From NCBI RefSeq assembly GCF_003966265.1, contig NZ_RXNV01000013.1:39933-103932 (forward strand): a DNA stretch of 64,000 nucleotides, read 5' to 3'. Positions 53,997-63,793 of the stretch are shown here, piece by piece (position 1 is the stretch's first letter; every line of letters begins with the position of its first letter). The translations under genes and the position numbers were made by a program. Source of the DNA: Shewanella atlantica (GTDB lineage Bacteria > Pseudomonadota > Gammaproteobacteria > Enterobacterales > Shewanellaceae). A model generated the notes under the pieces. It did not search any database. It saw only the letters and a program-made list of their open reading frames with translations, and had not been told where the DNA came from.

Positions 53997-56900
53997 TTAA
54001 CAGCCCCCTTCAACGAAACTTGCAAGCTCGCTGAGCTTATCTTTGTGATATAGACTGAGCATGGGGCTTAGCAGTGACATGGCGACCTGTCCGAATTCAT
54101 CTTCTTTAAAATCTTCAGGGAAACTAAACAGACGCTGGTAATGAGGCTCGAAGCCTTCACCGAGTTGGCTCTGCTCATCTATCCATTGGCTTTGCGCTTC
54201 CTTGAGCTTATCGCTGTGCTCACCCTCGGCTTCGACATAGGCGAGGGCGGTTCTGGGCATAAACATCAGCGGATGGATCTGGCCCGATTGGTAATAACTC
54301 AGCCACAGACTCAGCTGGGCTTTCGCTTGCTCGGCCGTGACACTATGAAACGCATGGAAGTGGCCGATATCTAAAAGGTAACTGATGTGAGCTTGCCCCG
54401 TTGACGAAGCAAAATCTTTAACCTCAGTTGCACCAGTATTATTCGCATTCGCATTGACATTAGTAGCACAAGTACCCATGGCACTGATGCAAAGATGTCG
54501 TATGTAGACTCTGATCAGGTCGCGGCCATTGGCGGTGCCGGGTCGATAGTTGACCAGCCCCTTAGCGCAGAGGTCATCGATACGCCCCACTAATTTAACG
54601 GGCTCTTTCAGGCTATCCGATGGCGTGAAGGCAAGCTCGATATCCAGCGAGTGCTGGTTTTCGCCACGAAGATATAGTGTTCGCCCAAGTACGGACTGAA
54701 TATCATTGAGATATAACCCAAGCAGTAAATCGTCAAACGGCTGCAGTGGTAGCTCGCCGCTGGCCTTTAGTCGTTGCAGGAGTTGTTCATCTGGAGCCTC
54801 GAGTTTCTGTGATATGGCATTATCGAGCAGGTTTGCCTGCAGCTTATATCGCTCCAAAGCATTAAGGCTGAAGGGCTCGTCGTTATCATCGGCCTGAATA
54901 TTCAGGCCTAAATCGACCTTGAGGCTTCGGTTGAAGAAGTACTGCGCCGGATTTCTGAAGAAACGGATAAGCGCCGAGACCTCAAGCTCATTCTCTTCAA
55001 GAGTGTCCGATGCCGCACTGTCTTGCTCAATCGTTTGGCTCGATTCGATGAAGCGAGGTGTTTCATCGCTGTTGTCACCGGATTTTGCCGGGCACCACTG
55101 GGCGGAATAACTTTGTTTAAGTTGGGGGTCATCACCGTTTTCAGGCAGATAAAGCCGCTCATCGAAAGGCTGCAGTGGTTGCTCAATCAATAACTGTCTA
55201 TGGATAGCGGACTCAATGGCCGGAATATCGGGCTCACCGTTTTGGCCGCTTTCTAACTGTTCCGACAGATAACTTTCCTCGGGTAGGTAACATAGCTGAC
55301 AATATTCAACCAACTCCGAGACCAGCATGGAGGGGATCCGCTCTGAGTTATCGCGCTCACTGTGGCCGATATAGCTGATGTAGAGCTGTTCTCTTGCCGA
55401 GAGTATCGCCTCTAAAAACAGGTACCTGTCATCTAATCGACGTGAACGGTCACCTTTACGAGGGCCAAACTGCGCCACAAGATCGAAACCAACCGGGTGC
55501 TGAACCCTCGGATAGATCCCATCATTCATGCCTACTAAGCACACCAGCTTAAACGGGATAGATCGCATCGGCATCAAGGTACAGAAGTTGACGCTACCGG
55601 CCAGGTAGCGTTGGCCGACACGGGATTCACTCAAGGTGCTGTTAAACCAGTTTTGCAGCACCTGAGTATTGAGTGGCGTGACTTGTCCGGCATCATTAAG
55701 CTCAGTTTTAAGCTTGCTGATTGCCTCGCGTATCGCTTGCAGCTGTTGCTGCTCCTCATCGTCGACCTCATAAAAGTCTTCCAACAGCTGAGCTAATTGA
55801 CCCATGCGCTCCTCAATCGAGCAGGTTTGAGCGAGTTGCTGCTGATACTCATCTAAGGTTTCGATGAAGTTGAGCAGTTTCCCCAGAGCTTGGGCCGATT
55901 GACCTTCGATGCCTTCGACCAGCAGGGTGTCATGATAAAGTGCGGCATCGTCACTGAAGGCGTAGCCTAAGATGAGTCGCTTGATACCAAAGGCCCAGGA
56001 GTTTTTATCGAATGCGGGCATAGATTGCGCCGCGCGGCTGTCTTCATCCCGCCCCCAACGTACGCCGGCTTGTTCGAGCCAGTGGCGTATCATGGAGAGG
56101 GCTTCATCATCGAGCTCGAATCTCCGCAGTACGGCCGGCACCTCTAATATCCCTAAGATATCGGTCAGGGCGAAGCGACTCTGATTGATGGCCAGAATAT
56201 GCAGGAAGCTGTTGATCAGGGGCGATTCCTGCGCCGCGCCGCGATCGGCGATGGCGTAGGGGATGTAATGCGCGCCCTGTTTCGCCGAGAATACCGCATC
56301 GATATAAGGCGCGTAGGCCGCCACATCGGGCAGCATGATAACAATATCTTTAGCAAGCAGGGGATCGCTTGGGTCGTTAGGCTCACGGGACAACATTTCG
56401 AGCAGGTGATCGTGCAGGGTCTCGATTTCACGCAGCGGACTGTGACAACTGCGAAGCGTCAGCGAGTCATCGGTTTTAGTGAGTACGCGGCGATCGTCAA
56501 GCGTCAGGTACAAGGACGCATCGGGGCCTAAGCTTCTGTTGCGGGTACTCAGCTCCAGAATGTCGTGTTGAACGCCGCGAAGCAGCGTTTGAGGCGCATT
56601 TCCCAGTGGATCTTGATAGCACTCAAAATTAAAGTTGGTGTGCTCCTCGGGTAGCTCTAATATCAAGTCCAACAGTTCACGCCCCATCTTACCGTTATTG
56701 GCGAGTAGCGGATTTCCGACCTCGAGCTTATCTTCCCATAAGGCTTCGAGTTTATTCCTGTTGGCGTACTCAAGGGCCATACGGGCTCGTAGGCGAGGGT
56801 CGACAATATCGCCCCAATAGTGCTGACAGGGACTTAAATTCAGCATGATCACATCGATGCGTTTGGCAAGGTGATAGAGCACATCTAAGGTCTGCGGTGC

Positions 56901-57665
56901 CATGGATGAGATACCGAATACAAATAAGCGTCTGGGGAGACCATCGAGGCAAGTATCGGGATCATCGAGTGCATCAAACAGAGACTGATGCAGATTAGCC
57001 CTGTGGTAACGACTCTTGTTGAGACGCAGGTTATTAAATTCGATAAGGGCGCGCCACAAAATGGGTTGCCAAGCCTGCGCGGGAGACAACTTATCATCTT
57101 TAGGTGGTAGGGTGGGCTCATTGGCCTCCCAGGCCGCTATCCAATCGGGGCGATAGACCAGGTATTGGTCGAAGATATCGGCTATCTGTCCACAAAGCTG
57201 AAACAGTTTCAGCGGAGCGTCATTTACACAAATAGCTTGTGAGTCAGCATCTTGTGCTGCTGTATCATCAGACTCATCATCCTGAGTCTGAGGTAAGTGC
57301 GAGTCGATACCGGTTTTGAGGTAGTTGTTAAGCGGCGCGAACTCCTCGATATGCAGCAGCTCAGGCAGTAACTCCATCAGCTTCCAGGTCATGGCAGGCT
57401 TGGTAAAGGCATTTTCCTTTGGCACATCGGGCAACAGGATGTGGCACAGCTGCCAGATAAAGCTTGAGGGCAGCGGGAATTCAAGCGCAGCGGCTATCTT
57501 GTTCTGTCTTGCTATCTCGAGTCTGAGCCAGGTAGACATGCCGGGGCTTTGGACTAACACCTGCTCAGGCATTAACAGCGGCATACCGGGAATTGGCGTC
57601 TGTAGCTCGGTCGCGAGTTGGGCCGAGAGTGCTTCCATTCGATTAGACTGTACAAGATAGAGCAT
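53997..57665 (-). CDS. recC: Exodeoxyribonuclease V gamma subunit RecC
   Basis: This protein of about 1222 residues is the Chi-recognition subunit. The N-terminus MLYLVQSNRMEALSAQLA matches RecC, which begins with an L/YxSNRxExL pattern; GGGA lies 6 nt upstream. The longer frame from 57713 adds a spurious leader. Family blocks include SPGMSTWLRLEIARQ, FVFGISSMAP, VCLVGMNDGIYPR and AYVEAEGEHSDKL. First gene of recC-recB-recD-dsbA-like. No ptrA gene lies between recC and recB, unlike E. coli. Confidence 0.97.
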   Translation of the reverse strand: MLYLVQSNRMEALSAQLATELQTPIPGMPLLMPEQVLVQSPGMSTWLRLEIARQNKIAAALEFPLPSSFIWQLCHILLPDVPKENAFTKPAMTWKLMELLPELLHIEEFAPLNNYLKTGIDSHLPQTQDDESDDTAAQDADSQAICVNDAPLKLFQLCGQIADIFDQYLVYRPDWIAAWEANEPTLPPKDDKLSPAQAWQPILWRALIEFNNLRLNKSRYHRANLHQSLFDALDDPDTCLDGLPRRLFVFGISSMAPQTLDVLYHLAKRIDVIMLNLSPCQHYWGDIVDPRLRARMALEYANRNKLEALWEDKLEVGNPLLANNGKMGRELLDLILELPEEHTNFNFECYQDPLGNAPQTLLRGVQHDILELSTRNRSLGPDASLYLTLDDRRVLTKTDDSLTLRSCHSPLREIETLHDHLLEMLSREPNDPSDPLLAKDIVIMLPDVAAYAPYIDAVFSAKQGAHYIPYAIADRGAAQESPLINSFLHILAINQSRFALTDILGILEVPAVLRRFELDDEALSMIRHWLEQAGVRWGRDEDSRAAQSMPAFDKNSWAFGIKRLILGYAFSDDAALYHDTLLVEGIEGQSAQALGKLLNFIETLDEYQQQLAQTCSIEERMGQLAQLLEDFYEVDDEEQQQLQAIREAISKLKTELNDAGQVTPLNTQVLQNWFNSTLSESRVGQRYLAGSVNFCTLMPMRSIPFKLVCLVGMNDGIYPRVQHPVGFDLVAQFGPRKGDRSRRLDDRYLFLEAILSAREQLYISYIGHSERDNSERIPSMLVSELVEYCQLCYLPEESYLSEQLESGQNGEPDIPAIESAIHRQLLIEQPLQPFDERLYLPENGDDPQLKQSYSAQWCPAKSGDNSDETPRFIESSQTIEQDSAASDTLEENELEVSALIRFFRNPAQYFFNRSLKVDLGLNIQADDNDEPFSLNALERYKLQANLLDNAISQKLEAPDEQLLQRLKASGELPLQPFDDLLLGLYLNDIQSVLGRTLYLRGENQHSLDIELAFTPSDSLKEPVKLVGRIDDLCAKGLVNYRPGTANGRDLIRVYIRHLCISAMGTCATNVNANANNTGATEVKDFASSTGQAHISYLLDIGHFHAFHSVTAEQAKAQLSLWLSYYQSGQIHPLMFMPRTALAYVEAEGEHSDKLKEAQSQWIDEQSQLGEGFEPHYQRLFSFPEDFKEDEFGQVAMSLLSPMLSLYHKDKLSELASFVEGGC

Positions 57666-57840
57666 GAATATTCCCAGGTAAAATAACGATAGACGTGTAG
57701 GCGATATCTGCAAACAGGTAATATTCTATGTGTTTGGATGGGTAAGTCCACAGAAACTAGCGGTATTTGAAGTTAACCTTGTACGTATAGAACTAAAGCC
57801 GGGAGAAAGGGTGGCATATTATGTTTATAATATGTAAAAA

Positions 57841-57857
57841 TTGATGTGGAACATCAA
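57841..57857. promoter_or_regulatory. Palindrome upstream of the NarK-type gene
   Basis: TTGATGT-GGA-ACATCAA is a 7-bp inverted repeat with a 3-bp centre, 107 bp before the ATG. It is built from FNR-like half-sites but the gap between TTGAT and ATCAA is 7, not 4 bp, so it is not a standard FNR box. Confidence 0.35.
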
Positions 57858-57963
57858 ATTAGGTTAATGATAATCGATTGGGTTGGTTTTTAATCAGATT
57901 CAATTAATATAGGAATTAGACGTAAAGGTTTTTACTGGATCACTCATTTCATTCAGGAATATT

Positions 57964-59238
57964 ATGGACATTCAACAACGTCGCTCATACCAGGCTTTAA
58001 CCCTTGCCACCTTGGCATTTGCCGCATGTTTCTCAGTTTGGACCCTCTATTCAATCATTGGCATCGAGGTTAAAGAACGCTTGGGTCTGAGTGCTACCGA
58101 GTTCGGTTTCCTGCTTGCGGCCCCCATTTTTACCGGCGCAATCTTTCGTGTTCCAATAGGCTTTTTGGCTGAAAAAGTATCATGCCGTAACCTCTTCTTC
58201 TGGCAGATGTTACTCGCCGTTCCCCCGCTATTCTATCTACCTCATATAGAAACTTATTCGGGTTATATCTGGATTGGCTTCGTTTTAGGTCTGACTGGGA
58301 TCTCATTTACCATAGGTATCCGTTATGTCACCGATTGGTTTGAGACTAAACGTCAGGGCTTCGCACTGGGGGTGTTTGGTGCGGGTAATGCCGGGGCGGC
58401 AATTACACTGGTTTTGGTGCCATTTATTGTCGATATCTTCGGTTGGCAACAGATAGGCTATGCCTACGGGGTGGGCATGATATTTATGGCGGTGCTGTTT
58501 CGTTTGATGGCGCCTGAAGTGAATGAATATTATCAGAAGCAGCGAGACAGCCATGATATGGCGTTTCATATGGCGCCACTTAAAGACCTACAGGTATGGC
58601 GTTTCGGACTCTACTATTACTTCGTATTTGGCAGTTTTCTGGCGCTCATTCTCTGGCTGCCTCACTACTATGTCTCCGCCTATGAACTTTCATTGACTCA
58701 AGCTATGGCGCTGACACTGCTGTTTGTCACCAGCTCGAGCATGGTCAGAGCCGTGGGCGGCTGGTTCGCCGATACCTATGGGGCGAGGGCGGTGAACTGG
58801 ACCGCGTTTTGGATCTGTATGGTGTGCCTGTTTTTCTTGAGTTATCCGCCGACCACCATGATCATCCACGGCGTGACTAAAGATGTCGAGGTCTCGTTCG
58901 AGGTGAATGTCTGGGTATTTACCTTCCTGATTTTCATCATCGGTCTGGCGCAGGGCTTCGGTCGCGCCAGTGTCTATAAGACTATCTACGACTATTATCC
59001 TCATCATATGGGTAGTGTGGGCGGAATCGTCGCCGCCATCGGTGCATTAGGGGGATGTACGCTACCTATCATGTTCGGTTTTGCCGTCGATGTCATCGGA
59101 GTCTATAGCGCCTGCTTCATGTTACTCTACGGCGTGCTCGCGACCTGTATGGTAGTGATGTACTTCGCCCTCAGGGCCGAGCGGCATCAGAAATTGCTGA
59201 GAGACTCCATTGCAAACAACTTCCTGGAACAGGACTAG
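57964..59238 (+). CDS. NarK-type nitrate/nitrite MFS transporter
   Basis: This 424-residue, 12-helix major facilitator protein belongs to the nitrate/nitrite porter family. It has the helix-5-type signatures GLTGISFTIGIRYVTDWF and GNAGAAITLVLVP, the substrate Arg positions RVPIGFLAEK and VRAVGGWFADTYGAR. It most resembles the NarK1/NasA-like nitrate importers. It probably handles nitrate or nitrite in support of nitrate metabolism; the Nap operon in this window is 28 kb away. Confidence 0.9.
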   Translation: MDIQQRRSYQALTLATLAFAACFSVWTLYSIIGIEVKERLGLSATEFGFLLAAPIFTGAIFRVPIGFLAEKVSCRNLFFWQMLLAVPPLFYLPHIETYSGYIWIGFVLGLTGISFTIGIRYVTDWFETKRQGFALGVFGAGNAGAAITLVLVPFIVDIFGWQQIGYAYGVGMIFMAVLFRLMAPEVNEYYQKQRDSHDMAFHMAPLKDLQVWRFGLYYYFVFGSFLALILWLPHYYVSAYELSLTQAMALTLLFVTSSSMVRAVGGWFADTYGARAVNWTAFWICMVCLFFLSYPPTTMIIHGVTKDVEVSFEVNVWVFTFLIFIIGLAQGFGRASVYKTIYDYYPHHMGSVGGIVAAIGALGGCTLPIMFGFAVDVIGVYSACFMLLYGVLATCMVVMYFALRAERHQKLLRDSIANNFLEQD

Positions 59239-59292
59239 CTTAAAAACTAGCTTAGAGAAAATTGGCTTAGAAAAGAAATAAAGGACTAACTT

Positions 59293-60441
59293 TTGCGACT
59301 CTTTTTACACGTGTTAAAATGGATTTTATTGACCGTTCTGGGTGTCCCACTCAGCCTCTACTTCATTGTGCTGCTGATCAATATACAAGATGAAGCCCCT
59401 TCAGAGCGAGCAAAGCGTAACTTTGCCCAAATAGCTGATAACGAACGCACACTGGCTCAAAACCCTGATAATAATGCCTATATTTTTGCATTGGGATTTA
59501 ATGTGCCCGAGGACGTCGCGCCAATGACTGAAGGCGTAAAGCGTCTGCAATTGCTGCAAAGCTTAGGTATTATGGACACAGCTGATGGCATGCAACCTCC
59601 GCGCTTTGAGCTGCCAGACCTACCGCTGGAATACTGCCTTAATCGAGATGACTTCTTGATGGCTTGTAAAGCCAAGCTTGAGCAGGAGAAGAACCTTAAT
59701 ACCCTGTTAGCCGAAAACCGGTGGATAATCGAGCGGTACCAACAGATGCTCGATATGGGGAGCTGGCAAGGAAGCACCCATTATAATGTATTCATACCAG
59801 GCCTGACCTGGCAACACCTGTTTAGCGCACAGAAACTCTATCTCCTCGATGTTTATCAAAAGGCTGGCACCACAGACCCCAAATTAATTTCACTGGCCAT
59901 CGACCAAGATATGCTGTTTTGGCAAAAGATATCTGCAAATACCCATTTACTGATCAATAAAATGGTTAGCAATGGTGGTATGGAGAGAAATATGAAATTG
60001 GGCGAGCTGATTATTACTCAATTATCGCAACAGCAGCAACTCGCTGCCATACCACAAAGCTGGCTAAATCCCATGCCACCCCAAGTATTAGCGCTAAACA
60101 ATGCCAAACTGGGTGAGTGGCACTATTTCACCCAAATTGTACAGGCAAGCCAAGCGGTTGATGATACAAGCGACATTGCATCGCAGGCCGCCGAATTTCT
60201 GTTGCTTCCTCTGATGCAGCAACAAGATACCGCAAATCGTTATGCCGAAATATTAGCAGGCACTGCCGATATGAGAGAGTGCCCTGATGACATAACAGTG
60301 GATACTATCGGCCAATATATTTATAACCCGACGGGAAAATTTATACTCTGTTTAGGCATTCCTTCATTTCAAAGCTATCATGAACGCCTCGATAAACTTG
60401 AACAGAGGAGAGCGAGCCTGACCTCGAGGCTTAAGCAATGA
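59293..60441 (+). CDS. Membrane-anchored protein of unknown function
   Basis: This 382-residue protein starts with TTG (AAAGGAC 7 nt upstream) and has a single N-terminal transmembrane helix (about 7-30: VLKWILLTVLGVPLSLYFIVLLI). The rest is predicted soluble and helical, probably periplasmic. Four Cys fall at ALGFN..LPLEYCL, FLMACKAKL, ADMRECPDD and FILCLGIP, so disulfides are possible. I recognise no domain. It is 54 bp after the NarK-type gene and could be co-transcribed. Confidence 0.75.
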   Translation: MRLFLHVLKWILLTVLGVPLSLYFIVLLINIQDEAPSERAKRNFAQIADNERTLAQNPDNNAYIFALGFNVPEDVAPMTEGVKRLQLLQSLGIMDTADGMQPPRFELPDLPLEYCLNRDDFLMACKAKLEQEKNLNTLLAENRWIIERYQQMLDMGSWQGSTHYNVFIPGLTWQHLFSAQKLYLLDVYQKAGTTDPKLISLAIDQDMLFWQKISANTHLLINKMVSNGGMERNMKLGELIITQLSQQQQLAAIPQSWLNPMPPQVLALNNAKLGEWHYFTQIVQASQAVDDTSDIASQAAEFLLLPLMQQQDTANRYAEILAGTADMRECPDDITVDTIGQYIYNPTGKFILCLGIPSFQSYHERLDKLEQRRASLTSRLKQ

Positions 60442-60557
60442 AGATTGGACTCGGCAGTAAAAGTACAGTAGCTATAAGGTGTTACTATAAAAAAGCAGAT
60501 AATTGTGAACCTGTTTTAGAAGCCACTATGAGCTGCGCCAAATAAAAACCTACGTTA

Positions 60558-60902
60558 CTAAAGCTTGCACTTGTAAATAACGGCGACGACTCTTATGTCG
60601 TAACCTTCATCTTTTTCTTCACATTCATCCTGGTGTAACCATACGATATGGGTACCACCTAACTCTTCACCATATTTCATCGCTTGGTTTTTCGCATCTC
60701 TTAAAGCAAACTCACCGATTCCCGTGCCTCTGGCCATGGCAAAACTATCACAATGGGTTACTTCAAAATCATAGGCTTCGTTAATCCGGTGGCGCAACTC
60801 GCCGGACTCCTGTTTACTATCCCAAAGTGTACAACCAGTAATAAGAAAAGAGATAAGAAAAGAGATAAGACAGTAAATACCCACGACTATAAACTTAAAC
60901 AC
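60558..60902 (-). CDS. DUF4156-like lipoprotein
   Basis: This 114-residue lipoprotein has lipobox LITGC (Cys24). The mature part (EVTHCDSFAMARGTGIGEFALRDAKNQAMKYGEELGGTHIVWLHQDECEE ... VAVIYKC) resembles the RcsF/DUF4156 group in which Cys residues form disulfides; three Cys besides the lipidated one are visible. The signal peptide contains a tandem duplicated ISFL pair. Function is unknown; an envelope-stress role by analogy would be guesswork. Confidence 0.75.
   Translation of the reverse strand: MFKFIVVGIYCLISFLISFLITGCTLWDSKQESGELRHRINEAYDFEVTHCDSFAMARGTGIGEFALRDAKNQAMKYGEELGGTHIVWLHQDECEEKDEGYDIRVVAVIYKCKL
60841..60864. repeat. 12-bp tandem repeat in the lipoprotein signal peptide
   Basis: ATAAGAAAAGAG occurs twice in tandem and starts a third time; on the minus strand it encodes the repeated LISF in the hydrophobic core, so copy changes keep the frame and change core length by four residues. 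Confidence 0.85.
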
Positions 60903-61096
60903 GAAATGAAACCTTATTGGTTAGCGACGGCGCAAAAGGTATAACAGCGATGTATTTGTAACAATGTTGATTCTGACACACCTTGTTAATACAGTTCATT
61001 CTGTTTGAAAACAAAGTAATATACAGTCAAGCAATGTAAATGATTGAAAATATTGAGGGGCATTGAGTAAAAACGACAGATGATAACTTTGGATAT

Positions 61097-61152
61097 CTAT
61101 GTTGTTTTAACTATGTTGATTTAACTATGTTGTTTTATCTATGTAGTTTTAG
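61097..61152. repeat. 14-bp tandem repeat, four copies
   Basis: CTATGTTGTTTTAA, CTATGTTGATTTAA, CTATGTTGTTTTAT and CTATGTAGTTTTAG follow one another. It is in the gene-free stretch 60903-61371, where I otherwise see only AT-rich sequence and one unsupported minus-strand frame. Confidence 0.85.
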
Positions 61153-61371
61153 AAAAGGCTGTATCCTCCAAGCCCGTAAGGTAAAAGCCATGCGTCTCGT
61201 TTAGAGTGGTCATTCGGCCAGCACAGTCCCCCCTGAAACATGCAACAGCGAATTTTCGATATATAGTCGTTGAATGGTTTTTTTTCTACCTGTTTTACGC
61301 CTATAAGTACCAGTTGTTTACAAGCCATCACTGATATTATCTCTGCCATAATTTAGATAGAGAAATAACTA

Positions 61372-61890
61372 ATGGCTCTTAAAAAAGTAATAGCACTATC
61401 AGCTCTGTTGTTCGCGTCATCTTCGGCAGTTGCGGATCCTTTTGGCTTGCCCTGGGGGGAGGAGTTATCTCATTTTGGCAGCGTTAAAAATGTTAACGGT
61501 CAAGACGTTGTTTTCACTTTCAGTACTCCGCTACCTCATCGGATAATTGAAAGCTATGCCATCTATGGCGATAAGCAATCCCTCACCAACAAGGTCGTCG
61601 GCACCGGATACCCGATAACTGGTGATACCTTCGGCACCGAGGGGAGAAGGCAATTTTCACTCATGATCTCAGCCCTGGAAAAACAAGGGTATGTAAAACA
61701 AAAATCCGATGAACTGCACGGTACGAAAATATACGAAAAAATGGATGCGTTCTGGCAATGCATCAAGGTCGATGGCTGTGGGGAATACTATTGGATAGGA
61801 GTCAAAAACAGTAACGAGACAGCGATTATCTCGCTTAAAGGAAAGGGAAAAGGTGAGGGGCACCTTGAAGTCGAGATCAAACTAAACTGA
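61372..61890 (+). CDS. Small exported protein of unknown function
   Basis: This 172-residue protein has a clear signal peptide (MALKKVIALSALLFASSSAVA, cleaved before DPFG) and a mature domain of about 150 residues with WGEELSHFGSVKNVNGQDVVFTF near its start, two Cys in a CIKVDGCGEYYW hairpin, and a Lys/Gly-rich end. The pattern suggests a secreted beta-rich protein. I do not recognise the family. It is monocistronic, ending at the hairpin at 61907. Confidence 0.78.
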   Translation: MALKKVIALSALLFASSSAVADPFGLPWGEELSHFGSVKNVNGQDVVFTFSTPLPHRIIESYAIYGDKQSLTNKVVGTGYPITGDTFGTEGRRQFSLMISALEKQGYVKQKSDELHGTKIYEKMDAFWQCIKVDGCGEYYWIGVKNSNETAIISLKGKGKGEGHLEVEIKLN

Positions 61891-61906
61891 TAAAAACAGA
61901 TAAACC

Positions 61907-61932
61907 AGCCCATTTATAAAGTGGGCTTTTTT
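61907..61932 (+). terminator. Rho-independent terminator
   Basis: AGCCCATTT-ATA-AAGTGGGCT with a T run; one G-T wobble in the stem. It ends the gene at 61372. Confidence 0.88.
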
Positions 61933-62420
61933 ATGGGTTATTGGAGAAATAACGACTAACAAACAGACTTTAAGCTAAATAAAACAGCCTAAACACCCAT
62001 TCTGATTGCCTTTAATACGAGGGGGCAGAACAAACCAGCCTTTCGCTCAACATGTTCATATACCTCGCGCTGAAACATCCCAAGTTAAATCTCTCTGGAG
62101 TAGAAATTAGCGAAAGTTCACCAATCAGCGTGGGTGGCTCATGCACTCTTCTGGCTGTGTCTTGTAGCTGCGTTTGTGATCGCTTTGGTGTATCTGTAAC
62201 TAATTTGGTGTGCGTGTTGCTGTTTTGGATTACTCTATGATGTTGAGACTCGCATTTTATGAAGGCTGGCATCTCCTAGTATCTGGCATCTGGAGTCTAG
62301 TATGTTGTGGTAGCTGACAGGTAGAGAGTCGTGAAAGCTAGCCCATAGAGAATAACCTTCTCTGAGTCATTGAAAACTGAAGCTTAACTAACAGTCTCAT
62401 TATTTACAGGAGAACATTTG
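61933..62420. other. Gene-poor intergenic region with an imperfect tandem duplication
   Basis: No supported gene. CTGGCATCTCCTAGTAT (62266-62282) is followed by a related copy CTGGCATCTGGAGTCTAGTAT (62283-62303). An AGGAG at 62408 is the ribosome-binding site of the next gene. Confidence 0.55.
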
Positions 62421-63425
62421 GTGAGATTATCGATAATACTCTTGGTATTGACCCTGTTGCCACTATTTTCAGCCAGTGGACAAGATCTTAAGTTCGCTGT
62501 TGTTTCAAAGTACCAGAGTGTGTTTTTTGAGCAGAGTAAACATGGTTGTAAGCATGCAGCCTCTCAAATCGAAGGTGTCGAGTGTATTTATCGGGGACCC
62601 GAAACGGCGAGTGTAAGAGTACAGGATCAGATCATTTCACAACTGATCGATGAGGGAGTAGATGGTATCGCTGTCGCCGTGACACAGTCTAAATTCCTCG
62701 CAGAAAATAGCATTCAAAAAGCGCGCAATGCAGGAATACCAATTGTCACTTATGACTCCGATTTTGACGCTCCGACTCTGGAAAAGTATAAAAAGTTACG
62801 CTCAACTTATATAGGGACTGATAACTTCGAGTTTGGCAGAGCGTTAGGGGAACAATTAAAAAAACAGCGCCCCAACGGTGGAGCGTTAATCATCCAAACC
62901 GGGCGTCCATACTCTCCAAATTTGAATCTCAGAATTATGGGGATCCGTTCCGCGCTATCGGGCAAACAATATATTACCCCTCCCGGGAAAATGCTCCGAA
63001 ATGATAGTGGCTGGACCGAAGTCAGAGATCCTTTCATTAATTTCGATCAGCTCTCAAGGGCGGTAAAACAGATGGAGTCAGTGGTACAGGGAAGGCGATT
63101 GAAGGCAGACTCCTTTATTGCTGTCGGAGGTTGGCCTCAAAATGATGAAGCCCTTTACCGAAACATGATTGCCCCGTTTAAAGATAAGCTTGAACGTAAA
63201 GAGATGATAGTGGTTATGTCAGATGCGTCAGATCAGCAGTTAGCCATGTTACGAGACCGGCTTGCTCATGCCAATGTTGGCCAAAACCCCTATGAAATGG
63301 GAAGACAAGCCATTTTAACTCTGCATAATATTGTAAAAAATCTAGATTACGATGAGTTTATTCATACTCCCATTAACCTGTGTACCCAAGAGAACTACAG
63401 CACCTGCACCCAGCAGAATTTATAA
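62421..63425 (+). CDS. Ribose-type (periplasmic binding protein I) orphan binding protein
   Basis: This protein of about 334 residues has a signal peptide (RLSIILLVLTLLPLFSASG) and the type-I periplasmic-binding fold of sugar binders: KFAVVSKYQSVFFEQSKHG, IDEGVDGIAVAV, NAGIPIVTYDSDF, TYIGTDNFEFGRALGEQLK, NVGQNPYEMGRQA. I use GTG at 62421 (AGGAG 8 nt before); a TTG at 62418 is also possible. No transporter subunits accompany it, so it might feed a sensor kinase or cyclase. The ligand is unknown. Confidence 0.87.
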   Translation: MRLSIILLVLTLLPLFSASGQDLKFAVVSKYQSVFFEQSKHGCKHAASQIEGVECIYRGPETASVRVQDQIISQLIDEGVDGIAVAVTQSKFLAENSIQKARNAGIPIVTYDSDFDAPTLEKYKKLRSTYIGTDNFEFGRALGEQLKKQRPNGGALIIQTGRPYSPNLNLRIMGIRSALSGKQYITPPGKMLRNDSGWTEVRDPFINFDQLSRAVKQMESVVQGRRLKADSFIAVGGWPQNDEALYRNMIAPFKDKLERKEMIVVMSDASDQQLAMLRDRLAHANVGQNPYEMGRQAILTLHNIVKNLDYDEFIHTPINLCTQENYSTCTQQNL

Positions 63426-63477
63426 ATTGCTGCATACCGGCGTAAAATGAAAAATATGCAAAAAATATAGCCGGCCA

Positions 63478-63708
63478 TTAATAATCAAGGTGTAAATGGT
63501 TGCTCATCACCGCACAGCCTGCAACATCAATGGCAAATACTTCTGTGAGCTTAAGTATTTGCTTCTCCACCAAACCATAACGATGGTCATAGTTTTTACC
63601 TGTGTACTTATCACCTCCGCAAAGAAAAGCGTGGCGAACTACACAGCTACAGCAATGATAATATGGGGTATCTTCCAAACTGACTTGAGTACTGCGAGGG
63701 CGGGGCAT
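63478..63708 (-). pseudogene. Truncated REP-associated tyrosine transposase (RAYT, Y1 family)
   Basis: The 76-residue product begins MPRPRSTQVSLEDTPYYH, with AGGAGG 6 nt before its ATG, and reaches the Y1-transposase metal motif MSNHLHL, where homology stops and a short tail leads to a stop. Full-length relatives are about 300 residues and carry the catalytic Tyr further on, so only the N-terminal quarter remains. The family resemblance is strong (YYH, FLCGGDKYTGKNYDHR, VFAIDVAGCAVMSNHLH). It lies just upstream of a 5'-truncated stress-protein gene. Confidence 0.8.
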
Positions 63709-63793
63709 AGTAACCTCCTGGTTAAATGCTTCATCAAAGCTTAGTCGGAGGTCATTAGTTATGCCATTAACGAAGGGGGGCACTATTTACTGA

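Noticed and set aside
57841..57857. FNR box before the nitrate transporter
   Set aside because: The half-sites are 7 bp apart rather than 4, so it was kept only as an unassigned palindrome.
61149..61349. 66-residue minus-strand frame in the intergenic region
   Set aside because: No ribosome-binding site, no domain, overlaps the 14-bp tandem repeat, and amino acid composition looks random.
62012..62272. Minus- and plus-strand frames of 86 and 62 residues
   Set aside because: They overlap each other on opposite strands and neither has a start signal or recognisable family.
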